Assembly (NCBI RefSeq): GCF_002776525.5
Contig: NC_045449.1
Span: 5,529,873 to 5,593,872, forward strand
Direction: 5' to 3'
Length of the DNA: 64,000 bases
Source of the DNA: Piliocolobus tephrosceles
Lineage: Eukaryota; Chordata; Mammalia; Primates; Cercopithecidae
Part shown: positions 55,171 to 64,000 of the stretch, piece after piece
Layout: every line of letters begins with the position of its first letter
Position numbering within the stretch: position 1 is the stretch's first letter
Position numbers and translations under genes: made by a program
The notes under the pieces: model-generated
What the model was told of the DNA's origin: nothing
Databases searched by the model: none
The model's input: the letters and a program-made list of their open reading frames with translations, nothing else

Positions 55171-55472
55171 TTTTTTTTTTTTTTTTTTGAGATGGAGTCT
55201 TGCTCTGTTGCCCAGGCTGGAGTGCAGTGGCCGGATCTCAGCTCACTGCAAGCTCCACCTCCCGGGTTTACGCCATTCTCCTGCCTCAGCCTCCTGAGTA
55301 TCTGGGACTATAGGTGCCTGCCATGTTGCCTGGCTAGTTTTTTGTATTTTTTAGTAGAGATGGGGTTTCACCATGTTAGCCAGGATGGTCTTGATATCTT
55401 GACCTCGTGATCCGCCCGTCTCGGCCTCCCAAAGTGCTGGGATTACAGGCTTGAGCCACCACGCCCAGCCAC
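55171..55472 (-). repeat. AluYRa-like, full length
   Basis: Reverse AluY with GCCGGATCTCAGCTCACTGC, GGGTTTACGCC, CCCGTCTCGGCC and GGCTTGAGCC. Site TATTTTTAATCTT at 55158-55170 and 55473-55485, identical. Young Old World monkey Alu. Confidence 0.97.
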
Positions 55473-55546
55473 TATTTTTAATCTTAACAATACATTGTGA
55501 ACACCTTTCCAAGTCTCTAAACATATTTCTGAAATTATTTTGATGG

Positions 55547-55839
55547 GGCTGGGCATGGTGGCTCACACCTGTAATCCCAGCACTTTGGGAGGCCAAGGCA
55601 GATGGATTACCTGAGGTCAGGAGTTTGAGACCAGCCTGGCCAACATGGAGAAACCCTGTCTCTACTAAAAATACAAAATTAGCCAGGCATGGTGGCACAT
55701 GCCTGTAATCCCAGCTACTTGGGAGGATGAGGCAGGAGAATCGCTTGAACCCAAGAGGCAGAGGTTGCGGTGGGCCGAGATCACGCCATTGCACTCTAGC
55801 CTGGGCAACAAGAGTAAAACCCCATCTCAAAAACAAAAC
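55547..55839 (+). repeat. AluS-like
   Basis: Forward full-length Alu. Site ATTATTTTGATGG (55534-55546) versus ATTATTGTAATGG (55840-55852). Confidence 0.97.
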
Positions 55840-55974
55840 ATTATTGTAATGGTTCATATTATTTCTTGAAATATTTTACAATGTAGTATATTTTTGTCCA
55901 GTCCTAAATCATTGCCTATGTGGGTTTTGTCCACTGATTTTTCAGGATCATGATAGAAACTCTAATGAACAACC

Positions 55975-56084
55975 CTCTAACAGCACCCCAGAATTCAGAA
56001 TTCCTGACAGCAGCTTCCAGGCATCTGTATATTTTTAAAGCTCCCAAAGCTTTCTGGGATTCTTGATTATTTCCTCAGGATCAA
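55975..56084. mobile_element. MER5-like fragment
   Basis: CAGCACCCCAGAATTCAGAA, TTCCAGGCATCTGTATATTT, TTAAAGCTCCCAAAGC. Close to the text at 57925-58000, so both come from the same DNA-transposon family. Confidence 0.65.
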
Positions 56085-56350
56085 TTCCTAGAATTGCTGC
56101 ATCAAAAGTATACTTAGAATTCTTTTAATTCTTATTACCCAGTTGTCCCTCAGAAAGATTACGTGCATTTCACCATCAATCTGTCAGAGCCTGGCTTCTT
56201 TACCTTTGCTGATACAGGTATTAGATTTTAAAACGCCTCCCATCCGAGAGGCCCCAGTGGTGCACTGCCAGTGTTTTGATTTGTGTTTCTTGGATTACTG
56301 CTGAGGCTGAGCATCTCTTCCTATTCATTGGCCGTGTATATTTCTTCGTT

Positions 56351-56969
56351 TCTGAATAGACCTCAGAGTGGGTTTAAGATTTATAGTTACACTCAGATGT
56401 GCAGCAGAAATGTAACTTTCTTCATTTTTTTTTTTTTTTTATAACCAAGCTTAACTTGGTCCTGAATTTCTACCATTTCCACTTAGCAGAAACAAGTCAA
56501 CTTTTGATTCAAAGTAACTTACTCTGTCACTTCCAGGTGACACAGTCTCACCTCCCGCACCCACGCCCATTCCTTTGGTCTAATTACTACTCTTTGGCGC
56601 CTTGGTCCTTGGGGGCAGCCTCTGCACTGGCTGTGTCTGCTGCTGCTGCTGCTACTAGCAGTCTTCCCTGCTGTCCAGACCCCACCCTGGCTGGAATAGG
56701 AGCTGCAGAGGCCCAGGAGGTTGGACTGCAATAATAGTCTTTAAAGTCCAGCCCGGCCAGGTCTCTGAACCACACAGGAGGTGAGAACAACTCAGGAAGA
56801 GGGCTCTTCCCGACCCGCTTCTCAGCTACCACTTGTACTCTCTGTGTATCACCCCTCATTCCTCCTGGTGGCTGCCAGGGTTCTGGGTGGGAAGCAGACA
56901 AAAGACCCTCTGCTCCCAGCCTTTTCTGGGGGCCAAGAAAAAATCTATAGCCACCTTGCTTGATCTTTC
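56351..56969. other. Non-coding, unique; short (CTG) run
   Basis: No gene. A poly-T run lies at about 56424-56440 and five CTG units at about 56637-56652. Overlapping short frames on both strands without a recognised protein. Confidence 0.5.
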
Positions 56970-56983
56970 AAATTTCTCTCTTC

Positions 56984-57275
56984 CTTTTTTTTTGAGATGG
57001 AGTCTCACTTTGTCACCCAGACTGGAGTGTAGTGGCGTGATCTTGGCTCACTGCAACCTCTGCCTCCCGGGTTCAAGTGATTCTCCTTTCTCAGCCCCCC
57101 GAGTAGCTGGGACTACAGGTGCACACCACCACATCCAGCTAATTTTTGTATTTTTAGGAGAGATGGAGTTTCACTCTGTTGGCCAGGCTCGTCTCGAACT
57201 CCTGACCTCAAGTGATCCACCCACCTTGGCCTCCCAAAGTGCTGGGATTACAGGTGTGAGCCACCGCGCCCGGCC
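56984..57275 (-). repeat. AluS-like with 14-bp target-site duplication
   Basis: Reverse full-length Alu. Site AAATTTCTCTCTTC at 56970-56983 and 57276-57289, identical. Confidence 0.97.
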
Positions 57276-57501
57276 AAATTTCTCTCTTCTTCTAAGATAA
57301 TTTGATTTCTTTTTGAGTGGAAAAACTGCTCTCACCTCCTGTTTAGCATCCTCTCAACTCTGTGATCTTGGCTCTAGAGGCTTTGGCTTTGTTTTGTTTT
57401 TTGTTTTGATGGCATTTGCGAAGAAAACTCTTTCTCTTGCAAATAAAAAATAATTTGACTATTGTTACAGGCAGGTCTTTAAAAGCTCCATTTTGGAAGT
57501 T

Positions 57502-57812
57502 TTTTTTGTTTTGTTTTGTTTTTTTTTTTTTTTTGAGGCAGAGTCTTGCTCTGTCGCCTGGACTGGAGTGCAGTGGCCGGATCTCAGCTCACTGCAAGCT
57601 CCGCCTCCCGGGTTTACGCCATTCTCCTGCCTCAGCCTCCCGAGTAGCTGGGACTACAGGCGCCCGCCACCTCGCCCAGCTAGTTTTTGTATTTTTAGTA
57701 GAGACGGGGTTTCACCGTGTTAGCCAGGATGGTCTCGATCTCCTGACCTCGTGATCCGCCCGTCTCGGCCTCCCAAAGTGCTGGGATTACAGGCTTCAGC
57801 CACCGCGCCCGG
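57502..57812 (-). repeat. AluYRa-like, full length
   Basis: Reverse AluY with GCCGGATCTCAGCTCACTGC, GGGTTTACGCC, CACCTCGCCCAGCTAG and CCCGTCTCGGCC. Tail is (TTTTG)n plus poly-T. Site CCATTTTGRAAGTT at 57488-57501 and 57813-57826, one mismatch. Confidence 0.97.
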
Positions 57813-57849
57813 CCATTTTGAAAGTTAAATGTGAGCAAGACACTTATTC

Positions 57850-58030
57850 CTGGGCCAGTGGTTTACACCGTGGGGTGCTCATTAGAATCACTTGGAGAAC
57901 TTTTAAATATCCTGATGCTCAGGCAGCACCCCAGAATTCCGAATTCCTGACAGTGGGTTCCAGGCATCCATATATTTTTAAGGCTTCCGAAGGGATTCAA
58001 ATGTGTAACCAGGGTAGAGAAGTACTTGTT
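57850..58030. mobile_element. MER5-like element
   Basis: GGGCCAGTGGTTTACACCGT, CATTAGAATCACTTGGAG, CAGCACCCCAGAATTCCGAA, TTCCAGGCATCCATATATTT, TTAAGGCTTCCG. A decayed hAT-type element sharing a ~75-bp block with 55975-56084. Confidence 0.68.
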
Positions 58031-58835
58031 CCAAGCTGCAACTGCCCTACCCATTTCTGGGGCAATGGACCTAACTAACTTCATGGCACTTGAAGGCAGG
58101 GCTCCAGGCACCCGGGGAACAAACTGGGCTGTGCCACTGAGGGCTGGGCCTGCTGGCCTGTGGGCTTCGCACCTGCTTCTCAGGGCCTTGGAGACAGAAG
58201 GGGCTCTCAGTCGGGTGTGGATTCATTTCCAGCCAGTTTGACAGGCCTGAGATGGAGACTCACAGATGGAACCCTGCAGAGGGGGAGCGGGGAGGAGGAC
58301 TCTGCCCCTAGGTCCTCATTAGCCAGTGTAGGCGGGAAAGGACTTCCTCTGTTGCTGGAGTTTGTCAAAGATCAATATGCTGCAACATATGTTTTACAGC
58401 TTCCTGTGGTCTCTGATAAATCTCTCGAGACTCCTTTATTTGTCTTTTCTTCCCCGCAAGGTTATGATGCCAACTGTTTTCCTCAGTGTACAGATGTGCA
58501 GAGGCAGGGAGCTCATTTCCATGAGAAACCGCCTTCTGAGGATGGAGGCTTCGGGGGAAGCTGGCACTCGGCCTACAGGCAAAGTGGTTGGGGTGTGGCA
58601 GACGGTGGGCAACGTCTCTTCTCGGCCATGCACAGAACATAGGACAGACCCCTGTGCAAAGACTGATAGAAGCGACTTTGTTGTTTCCTTCACAGCTACA
58701 TGACTTTTAGCTTTCTATGCGCGAGGCATTTTGATGGAGGAATTAGGCACGTTTCCTGCCCTCCAGACACTCGCCAGGTAGCAGGGGAGATAACTAGCTA
58801 CCATTATTTCCAGCGCCGGCTGCATGTCAGGCACA
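58031..58835. other. Non-coding, unique, with a 160-codon plus frame
   Basis: Plus frame 58160-58642 is open for 483 bases but no domain is recognised. Its 3' half includes MIR-like text around 58480-58515 (CAGTGTACAGATGTGCAGAG). Judged non-coding. Confidence 0.45.
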
Positions 58836-59230
58836 GGTGATAGAGATGATAATAGTATTAATAAAGCCTCCCACTTATTTAGCTGCTAATATGAGCTTGG
58901 CCCTTTAAGGCCCTCTGTGTTCCTCACAGGAACTGAATATAAGGTGTCTTGCTACTGGAAGTATGGCCCAGGACCAGTAGCTGCAGCCTTGCCTGAGAAC
59001 TTCTTAGAAAGACAGACTATCAGGCTCATCCCAGGCCCCTGCATCTGAAGGTGTATCCTAACAAGATCCCCACGTAGTCCTGTATGGCTTGTCATCCCCA
59101 TTTTACAGACAAGAAAACAGCGCTCAGTGGGAATTGAGCAGCTTGCTCAAGGCCACAGGGCACCTAGAAGGTAGGTGGATATTTGAACCCACATTCTGGT
59201 TCCAAGACCTACCGGTTTCCCACCGTGCAA
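58836..59230 (+). repeat. MIR SINE split by a MER5A-like insertion
   Basis: 5' half 58840-58930 (GATAATAGTATTAATAAAGC), 3' half 59086-59230 (TCATCCCCATTTTACAGACA, GCTTGCTCAAGGCCACAGGG, TTTGAACCCACATTCTGG). The text between is a hAT-type insertion. Confidence 0.75.
58931..59085 (-). mobile_element. MER5A-like element inside the MIR
   Basis: GGACCAGTAGCTGCAGCCTT, GAGAACTTCTTAGAAAGACA, CATCCCAGGCCCCTGCATC, TCCTAACAAGATCCCCACG. Orientation is tentative. Confidence 0.7.
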
Positions 59231-59259
59231 TGCTGCGTCACGGGACTCAGCAGATGTTG

Positions 59260-59480
59260 GTAAAGGCTAGACTGCAGTGCAGTTGGAAAGCTGAGGACTG
59301 GAGGAGGAACACTCCCCAGATTTCAGATTTCAGATGGGGAAACAGCCAGAAGGGCTTCCTGCAGGAGGAGTTGTTTGAATCGGTCCTGCAAGAGTGAGCA
59401 GGACCTGAAGAGAAGGGGCAGGCTCATCTGAGGTGGAGGAAGCAGCCTGAGCAAAGACAGGGAGGAGTGAGTATCACTCA
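59260..59480 (+). repeat. Ancient dispersed repeat (same family as 19300-20235), short copy
   Basis: GAAGGGCTTCCTGCAGGAGG, AGTTGTTTGAATCGGTCCTG, GAAGCAGCCTGAGCAAAGAC match the order of the copies at 32.4 and 61.0 kb. Confidence 0.58.
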
Positions 59481-60789
59481 TCCAGAACCTTCTCTTGGTG
59501 GCCGCTGACTCCTACGGCCAGACGCAATATAGGATTTGAGATAGGATGGTGGCAATTCAGGAAAGCTTTGATTTTCCATTCGTCTGTGGCTGCCAGAGGA
59601 AGCAGCCACACAGCCTCTGCCCTGGCTTGCAGGGTGCTTAGAAATGGACCTGCCTAGAGGAGGTCTGGACCCTTGGCCCCTGCTTCTCTGGGTCTGTGGA
59701 CGCCTTTCCTCCCATGATCCCCTGCTGTGCCATGCCCTCCCCAACCCACTCCATCATCCCTTTACTCCTGAACTCAAAGAAAGGCTCACATAGCCCCTGA
59801 CCCTCGGACACAGAAACCCCCATCTCTACGCAGTAACCAGTGGCCCAGTTGGAGGTCATAATGGGATCTTGTCCCTGTTCCCTGTTCTGATTTTGGCAGT
59901 CAGCCATCTTCTCAAAATATAGATACCAACTGTGGTGGTGCCTGTCAAAGACAAAGCCAAACACATAGTGGAATGGATTTTGTTTAGGGAATATGGAGCG
60001 CACCCCAGATCCAAAGATGAGAGCGTCTCCGGGGTGCTTTTGGACTTTTAGAGGGAGGAATAGCCAAGTTATAGGTAGGGCGATATTACAGTTAGGATTG
60101 TTTTTGTATTCAGGGAGTCTTCATCAGTCAGCTGAACAGAAAATGTTTCTCTCCGTCTCGCTAGCTTCAGGAAGACAAACAATTCAGCCAAGCATTTATG
60201 AGAAAAAGAATGGGAATTTGCAGAGTCCGTGTCTGGCCTTGTTCCAGGTTAACAAAGTGGTCATTCGCGGGTCTTATCTAAGTCATATGGGGGAGGGTGG
60301 GTCTTTGCAGTGAGCTGTTTTCCCAAACACAGAAGGGGTGTGGGTACTTCTTAACCATCACTGTCTTTGGGAAACACAGGGCTTAGGGAAATTTCAACAT
60401 CATCATGTCAGAATTTCTATACACAGAGGTATAAGGAGAACCATCTGATTAGGAGACGAGGGCCAGGATAGTCCTTTCAAGTTGTAATTCCATAGAAAGG
60501 ATGTTGATTTTATTTGGATTGTGTGTTAATACCGATCGATAAAAGTAGCAGACTTTTCTAAGGATGCTCTTATTACCGTTCTACATGAGTCTACAAAAGC
60601 ATGAGTTTTTCACATCTAAAAGTATTTTTACAATCAGCATCGTATGGTGTTAATGATTGATATGTATGCCAATAATGGAATGGAGAATATGGAGAGTGGA
60701 GGGTGCAGCTGAGACTCCATGGCCGCCCTCTGAGCTACCCAGTGACTGAGATTTCCTGCCGGGGGAGGCATGACATTGCCGCGCAGGGC
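59481..60789. other. Non-coding, unique
   Basis: No gene. 60480-60690 is AT-rich with ACCGATCGATAAAAG and GGTGTTAATGATTGATATG, mildly enhancer-like. Minus frame 59638-60003 and plus frame 59993-60313 are unrecognised. Confidence 0.5.
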
Positions 60790-60945
60790 TTCTTAGATCC
60801 TCGTTAGTGGATTATGGCTTTAGAACCACCTGGGAGGCTTGCTAAAATGCAGATTCCTAGGCCTCCATCAGGAGCTGCTGAATCAGAATCTGGGCATGGG
60901 GTGGAGTGGGGCTAAGGAGTCTGCACTTTTAACCTGCTCTCTGGT
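60790..60945 (+). mobile_element. MER5A-like element
   Basis: AGAACCACCTGGGAGGCTTG, CTAAAATGCAGATTCCTAGG, TGAATCAGAATCTGGGCATG, GAGTCTGCACTTTTAACCTG. Confidence 0.82.
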
Positions 60946-61275
60946 CTTTGTGGGAGTGAAGTCAGAGAAGCCTTCCTTGTGAGTGAGATGATAAAAGTGA
61001 GGCCTGGAGAATGAGTGGGGGGAGAGGGAGAGAAGGAGCGTTCCAGACCCATGGAAGAGACTGTGCAAGGGCCCAGAGGTAGAAAGGCACCTGGGGCACT
61101 TGTCAATCAGACCAAGAGTCCTTGAGGCTGGAGAGAAGCTGGCCAGGAAGGGAGAATGCAGGGTAAGCCTGCAGGGAGAGCCCTGGGCCAGGTCCAGTGG
61201 GGCCTGGAGAGCCCGCCTGAGCATTCTGGACTTCGTCCTGACAGATGTGGGAAGTCACTGAGGGTTTTAGTTGAG
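60946..61275 (+). repeat. Ancient dispersed repeat (same family as 19300-20235)
   Basis: GAGAAGCCTTCCTTGTGAGT, GTGAGGCCTGGAGAATGAGT, GAGCGTTCCAGACCCATGG, GTGCAAGGGCCCAGAGG, GAGCATTCTGGACTTCGTCC, GGGAAGTCACTGAGGGTTTT. Confidence 0.65.
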
Positions 61276-61319
61276 GGTGGGTGGCTGAGAGAGGTGGGGA
61301 TGTGAGTTGATCACTGGCT

Positions 61320-62080
61320 CATCACACCCAAAGTGTCCCAAACCAAACCTCCAGCCCTCAACCTACTGTCCTTCTCTGTGAGGGCCATCGCCCACCCAGA
61401 CACCTCACAAGGAAGCCGGGCCATCACCTGGATTCTGCTGGCTTGTCCCAAACATCTCTTGAATCCATCTACTTCTCCCCCTCACCCCTTCTCCTGCTAT
61501 TACCTGAGACTGGGCGGTACCTTCTCTCACCTGGACAAAAAAAATGTTGGCAACCTGGGCTTCCTGCCCCCGGCTCACTCTCCCCATGCCCACCCATTCT
61601 CCCTGCCATGTAGCTAGACTGGCCTTTCTATTAGGCAGCGGTGAGAGATGAGACTGGAGAGATACCCAAACACCCCGGTGATCCCCACTGCCCCTGGAAA
61701 CTGTCCTCAGCACCACGTGCTCCGTGCCCCCACCCTGCTCCCCTCTCCATCTCTCACCATTGCCTACTCGACGGCCTGCCTCCCACTCCTACCCAGCATC
61801 TGCTCACCTCCAGGCTGCTCCACTCTGCCTGACTTAGATTACTGACTCCAGCACATGGTCCCAGCTCCAGCCTGCCTCGTCCGGAGGCCTTCCTTGACCT
61901 TCCTGGGCTGGGCCAGGAGTTCCTGCTCTGCAGTCTCTTCCCGCCCGCCTGCTCTTCTTGGGGTCTCTCCCTGAGGACCCTGGCCCCTTCTCAGAGGAGG
62001 ATCTGGGTCTTTCTTCCAGTACTCCTGGCACCTGGCAGAGCAACTGCTCTAGGAAGTGCTTTGTGGGTAAATGTTAGCTA
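61320..62080 (+). repeat. L2 (3' half)
   Basis: CCAAACCTCCAGCCCTCAAC, CTACTGTCCTTCTCTGTGAG, CACCTGGATTCTGCTGGCT, CTCCAGCCTGCCTCGTCCGG, CTTCCTTGACCTTCCTGGGC, TTTGTGGGTAAATGTTAGC. GC-rich copy; its frames are not genes. Confidence 0.66.
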
Positions 62081-62189
62081 AACAAGTGTAAGTTTCTTGG
62101 CTTCCCCTGGATTCCCCGGTGTGGGGCCCCGATGGCAGCAGCAACCTGGTGGCCTCGGCCTGGGGCTGTTGCTTTCTGGAATATTCTCC

Positions 62190-62420
62190 TCCCAGCTCCT
62201 CCCCTCCCTGCCTCTTCATCTTCTCCCCTTTGATTTTAATGCTTGTGAGACCATCCAGGATAATTAAGAGAGGGGAATTTTATGCTGTTTATGGGACTTT
62301 GATCAAAGATTTTAATTAACCTACCTTGCTTTAAGCCTTTAAAAGTTCATTCCCCAGGGCTGACCATTTGATAATGGAATTAATGCTTCTGGGCAGAGTG
62401 GGGGAGTAGGGGAAGCAGGA
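62190..62420. promoter_or_regulatory. Candidate conserved element with perfect TCF/LEF palindrome
   Basis: AT-rich, repeat-free block: GGATAATTAAGAG, ATGCTGTTTATGGG, then CTTTGATCAAAG at 62297-62308 (a perfect 12-bp palindrome holding a TCF/LEF core on each strand), TTTTAATTAACC right after it, and GATAATGGAATTAATGC. Homeodomain and HMG-type sites in one short segment. Enhancer function is inferred. Confidence 0.48.
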
Positions 62421-63161
62421 AGCAGGAGGGCTGACAAGGAGGGCCTAGCGATTGTCTCATTAACCCTTCCCCAGATAGACAGATTTCGGCTCCACGTAAA
62501 AGATCTGTCTCAGTCTGAGCTATTCACCTATGGAATGATGGGGTTGGAGTGGGGGTGAGACCTCCATCGCTGGAGGTACGCTAGCAGATACTAGACAATC
62601 TGCTAGGAGGGAGGTTAAAGTCAGTCATCGCCTCATTGATCAGACGAGGTCACTTTTAGGGACCTGCCAGACCTACGAGTCATTCTCTCTCTCCCTATGC
62701 CATGCTGGGGAGGGGCAGGGTACACAGTCTGACTCACACCTGGAGCTGCGGTTTGAGGTCAAACCAGTATTTCTAATAAGAAGACAAAGATTAAAGGCAG
62801 CAACCCCATGAAGCTAACATACCCCTTGCAAAAAATCACTTTTCCAACCAGCCTTCAAGGAAGCTGCCACAGAGGGAATATTCATCCGTGCAGACACCAC
62901 CTCAGGGGTTCAGGCCTGTCATCTGCTTTAGAAGCTCTGAACTGATTGTCACGGGGAGGCAGCTGTCCTGCAGGTGCTGGTTCCTGAGCAGACACGCATC
63001 AGACACCCCTGGAAGAGCCTTCCTGGAGCACAGGCCCTGCCTGCTCTCAGACGCCAGTGCCTTCCGGTAACAAGCACCTCCTTTAGTTCAGATGAGGATC
63101 TTGGTGAGACAGTCTGCTGTTTTGAACTTGGGGGGAAAAGGGAGTGCAGTCAGGAATGTTT
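62421..63161. other. Non-coding, unique
   Basis: No gene or recognised repeat. Confidence 0.5.
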
Positions 63162-63181
63162 GGGGTGGGTGGGGTGGGGGG
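63162..63181 (+). other. G-quadruplex motif with single-base loops
   Basis: GGGGTGGGTGGGGTGGGGGG: four G-tracts of 4, 3, 4 and 6 with three single-T loops, the loop pattern known to give the most stable parallel quadruplexes. Confidence 0.88.
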
Positions 63182-63204
63182 CGCAGGAAGGAATTAGGGT
63201 TCTT

Positions 63205-63330
63205 AGCTAAGATCTATTGAGTTGATTATTTTCCAGGCACTGTGGCAAGTACTCTAAAGTGTGTTCACTCATGTAATCTGACTGCTGTTATTTTTCCCAA
63301 TAAATGAGGAAATCTAGGCCCTTTGAAATA
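63205..63330 (+). repeat. MIR SINE (5' and core)
   Basis: CTATTGAGTTGATTATTTTCC, AGGCACTGTGGCAAGTACTC, TTCACTCATGTAATCTGACT, AATAAATGAGGAAATCTAGG. Confidence 0.72.
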
Positions 63331-63800
63331 CGGCTCCCCAGGGGATGGAGGATGCAGGTCACAGAATTTCTGGCCCTCTCTGATCTGGACTCCAACAGGC
63401 TTGTCGTGGTCGTAAGATGCCAGCTCTGACGAGGAGTCCCTTTCAGGCCTGCGCTGTAGGAGAGGCTTGAGGGCCAGGCCTGGGGAGCATGGACTCTGCC
63501 TTGGATTCCTCCCCTGGTCCTGCTGTCAGAAAAGGCTATGCAGGGAGCGGGGTTCTTGAGGCAGGCATCAGAGATGCAAGAGAAGAGGTGAGGAGAGAAA
63601 GCAAGCATCTCTGTCTACATCCTGAAATTAGATGCAAGGCCTGAAGTTTTCCCACACCTCTGAGAAATTCAGATGAGGAAAAGGCACGGATTGCCTTTTA
63701 CAAAGATGAGATACATTTAGAGTTTGATTAAGCATTGAGGGAGAACAGCTGGAGTCAGTGGCGACAGTACTTATTATAACGCCTGTTTTAAGAAATAGTC
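63331..63800. other. Non-coding, unique
   Basis: No gene or recognised repeat. Confidence 0.5.
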
Positions 63801-64000
63801 GGCCAGGCCCGGTGGCTCACGCCTGTAATCCTCGCACTTTGGGAGGCTGAGACGGGCGGATCACGAGGTCAGAAGATCGAGACCATCCTGGCCAACACGG
63901 TGAAACCCTGCCTCTACTAAAAAATACAAAAAATTAGCCGGGAGGGTGGCAGGAGTAACCTGTAGTCCCAGCTACTCGGGAGGCTGAGGCAGGAGAATGG
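63801..64000 (+). repeat. AluY-like, cut by window end
   Basis: Forward Alu from GGCCAGGCCCGGTGGCTC, with GGCTGAGACGGGCGGATCAC and GAAGATCGAGACCATCC, young AluY-type text. The right arm runs off the window. Confidence 0.97.

Larger units (their letters stand above)
54561..56350 (-). mobile_element. Old L1 (L1ME-like) antisense, split by three Alus and a MER5-like element
   Basis: Host pieces: 54565-54640 (AAATTACAAATAATACATGT, GTAGAAAACTTAGAAAATA), 55016-55157, 55486-55533 (AACAATACATTGTGAACACC, TTTCCAAGTCTC), 55853-55970 and 56085-56345 (CCTAGAATTGCTGCATC, TACCCAGTTGTCCC). They follow one L1 in order. Confidence 0.7.

Noticed and set aside
55351..55857. 168-codon minus frame
   Set aside because: Built from the complement of an Alu, with parts of a second Alu and L1 text.
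56833..57300. 155-codon plus frame
   Set aside because: Largely the reverse Alu at 56984-57275.
61320..62080. GC-rich proline/serine frames as a coding exon
   Set aside because: The text follows L2 landmarks and several frames are open by composition.
1..64000. tRNA genes and CpG-island promoter
   Set aside because: No tRNA-like A/B box with cloverleaf was seen outside SINEs, and no CpG-dense island is present.

Overview
This window is nuclear DNA from an Old World monkey (Cercopithecidae, for example macaque, baboon or guenon). Alu elements, L1PA and L1M copies, MIR, L2, MaLR LTRs and hAT-Charlie remnants place it in a catarrhine primate. Three AluY copies (50399-50634, 55171-55472, 57502-57812) carry changes I associate with the AluYRa lineage of Old World monkeys: GCCGGATCTCAG where human AluY has a GCGCGATCTCGG-type sequence, GGGTTTACGCC, and CACCTCGCC followed by a GGCTAGTTTT-type stretch. 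The species cannot be told from the sequence alone.

I find no protein-coding gene, tRNA or rRNA gene that I can support. Nearly all open frames lie in Alu/L1 sequence, in a minisatellite, or in non-repeat DNA with no recognisable protein. The window is best read as intergenic or deep-intronic DNA.

Layout. 0-10 kb: Alus, a 121-bp tandem duplication, an MLT1 LTR, a homeodomain-site-rich candidate conserved element (3.0-3.4 kb), and a young L1PA inserted into an older L1M (7.45-8.65 kb). 10-20 kb: a purine-rich tract, MIRs (one split by a later insertion), an L1PA inside an older LTR-like repeat, an L1M and five Alus. 19.3-21.5 kb: an ancient repeat, a candidate conserved element, and a 22/39-bp minisatellite packed with CAGGTG. 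22-29 kb: antisense MaLR remnants, MIR, L2, Alus, a 32-bp triplicate and a candidate conserved element. 29-41 kb: mostly non-repeat DNA with a strong candidate conserved element at 33.84-34.22 kb. 41-49 kb: L2 copies around a very old antisense L1 that hosts three later insertions. 49.7-52.6 kb: a lineage-level L1PA with a twin-priming 5' inversion and an AluYRa-like element inside it. 52.6-58 kb: old antisense L1, a solo ERV LTR and a dense Alu cluster. 58-64 kb: MIR, MER5-type elements, L2, a candidate element with a perfect TCF/LEF palindrome, a very regular G-quadruplex motif, and an Alu cut by the window end.

The functional candidates are the AT-rich, homeodomain-site-rich blocks at about 3.0-3.4, 20.4-20.7, 28.9-29.1, 33.8-34.2, 49.0-49.2 and 62.2-62.4 kb. 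Together they suggest a regulatory landscape of a developmental gene outside the window. That is an inference from base composition and motif content and needs alignment to other mammals. No clearly new gene system was found; the most unusual structures are the CAGGTG minisatellite beside a candidate enhancer, the inverted L1, and the TCF/LEF palindrome.
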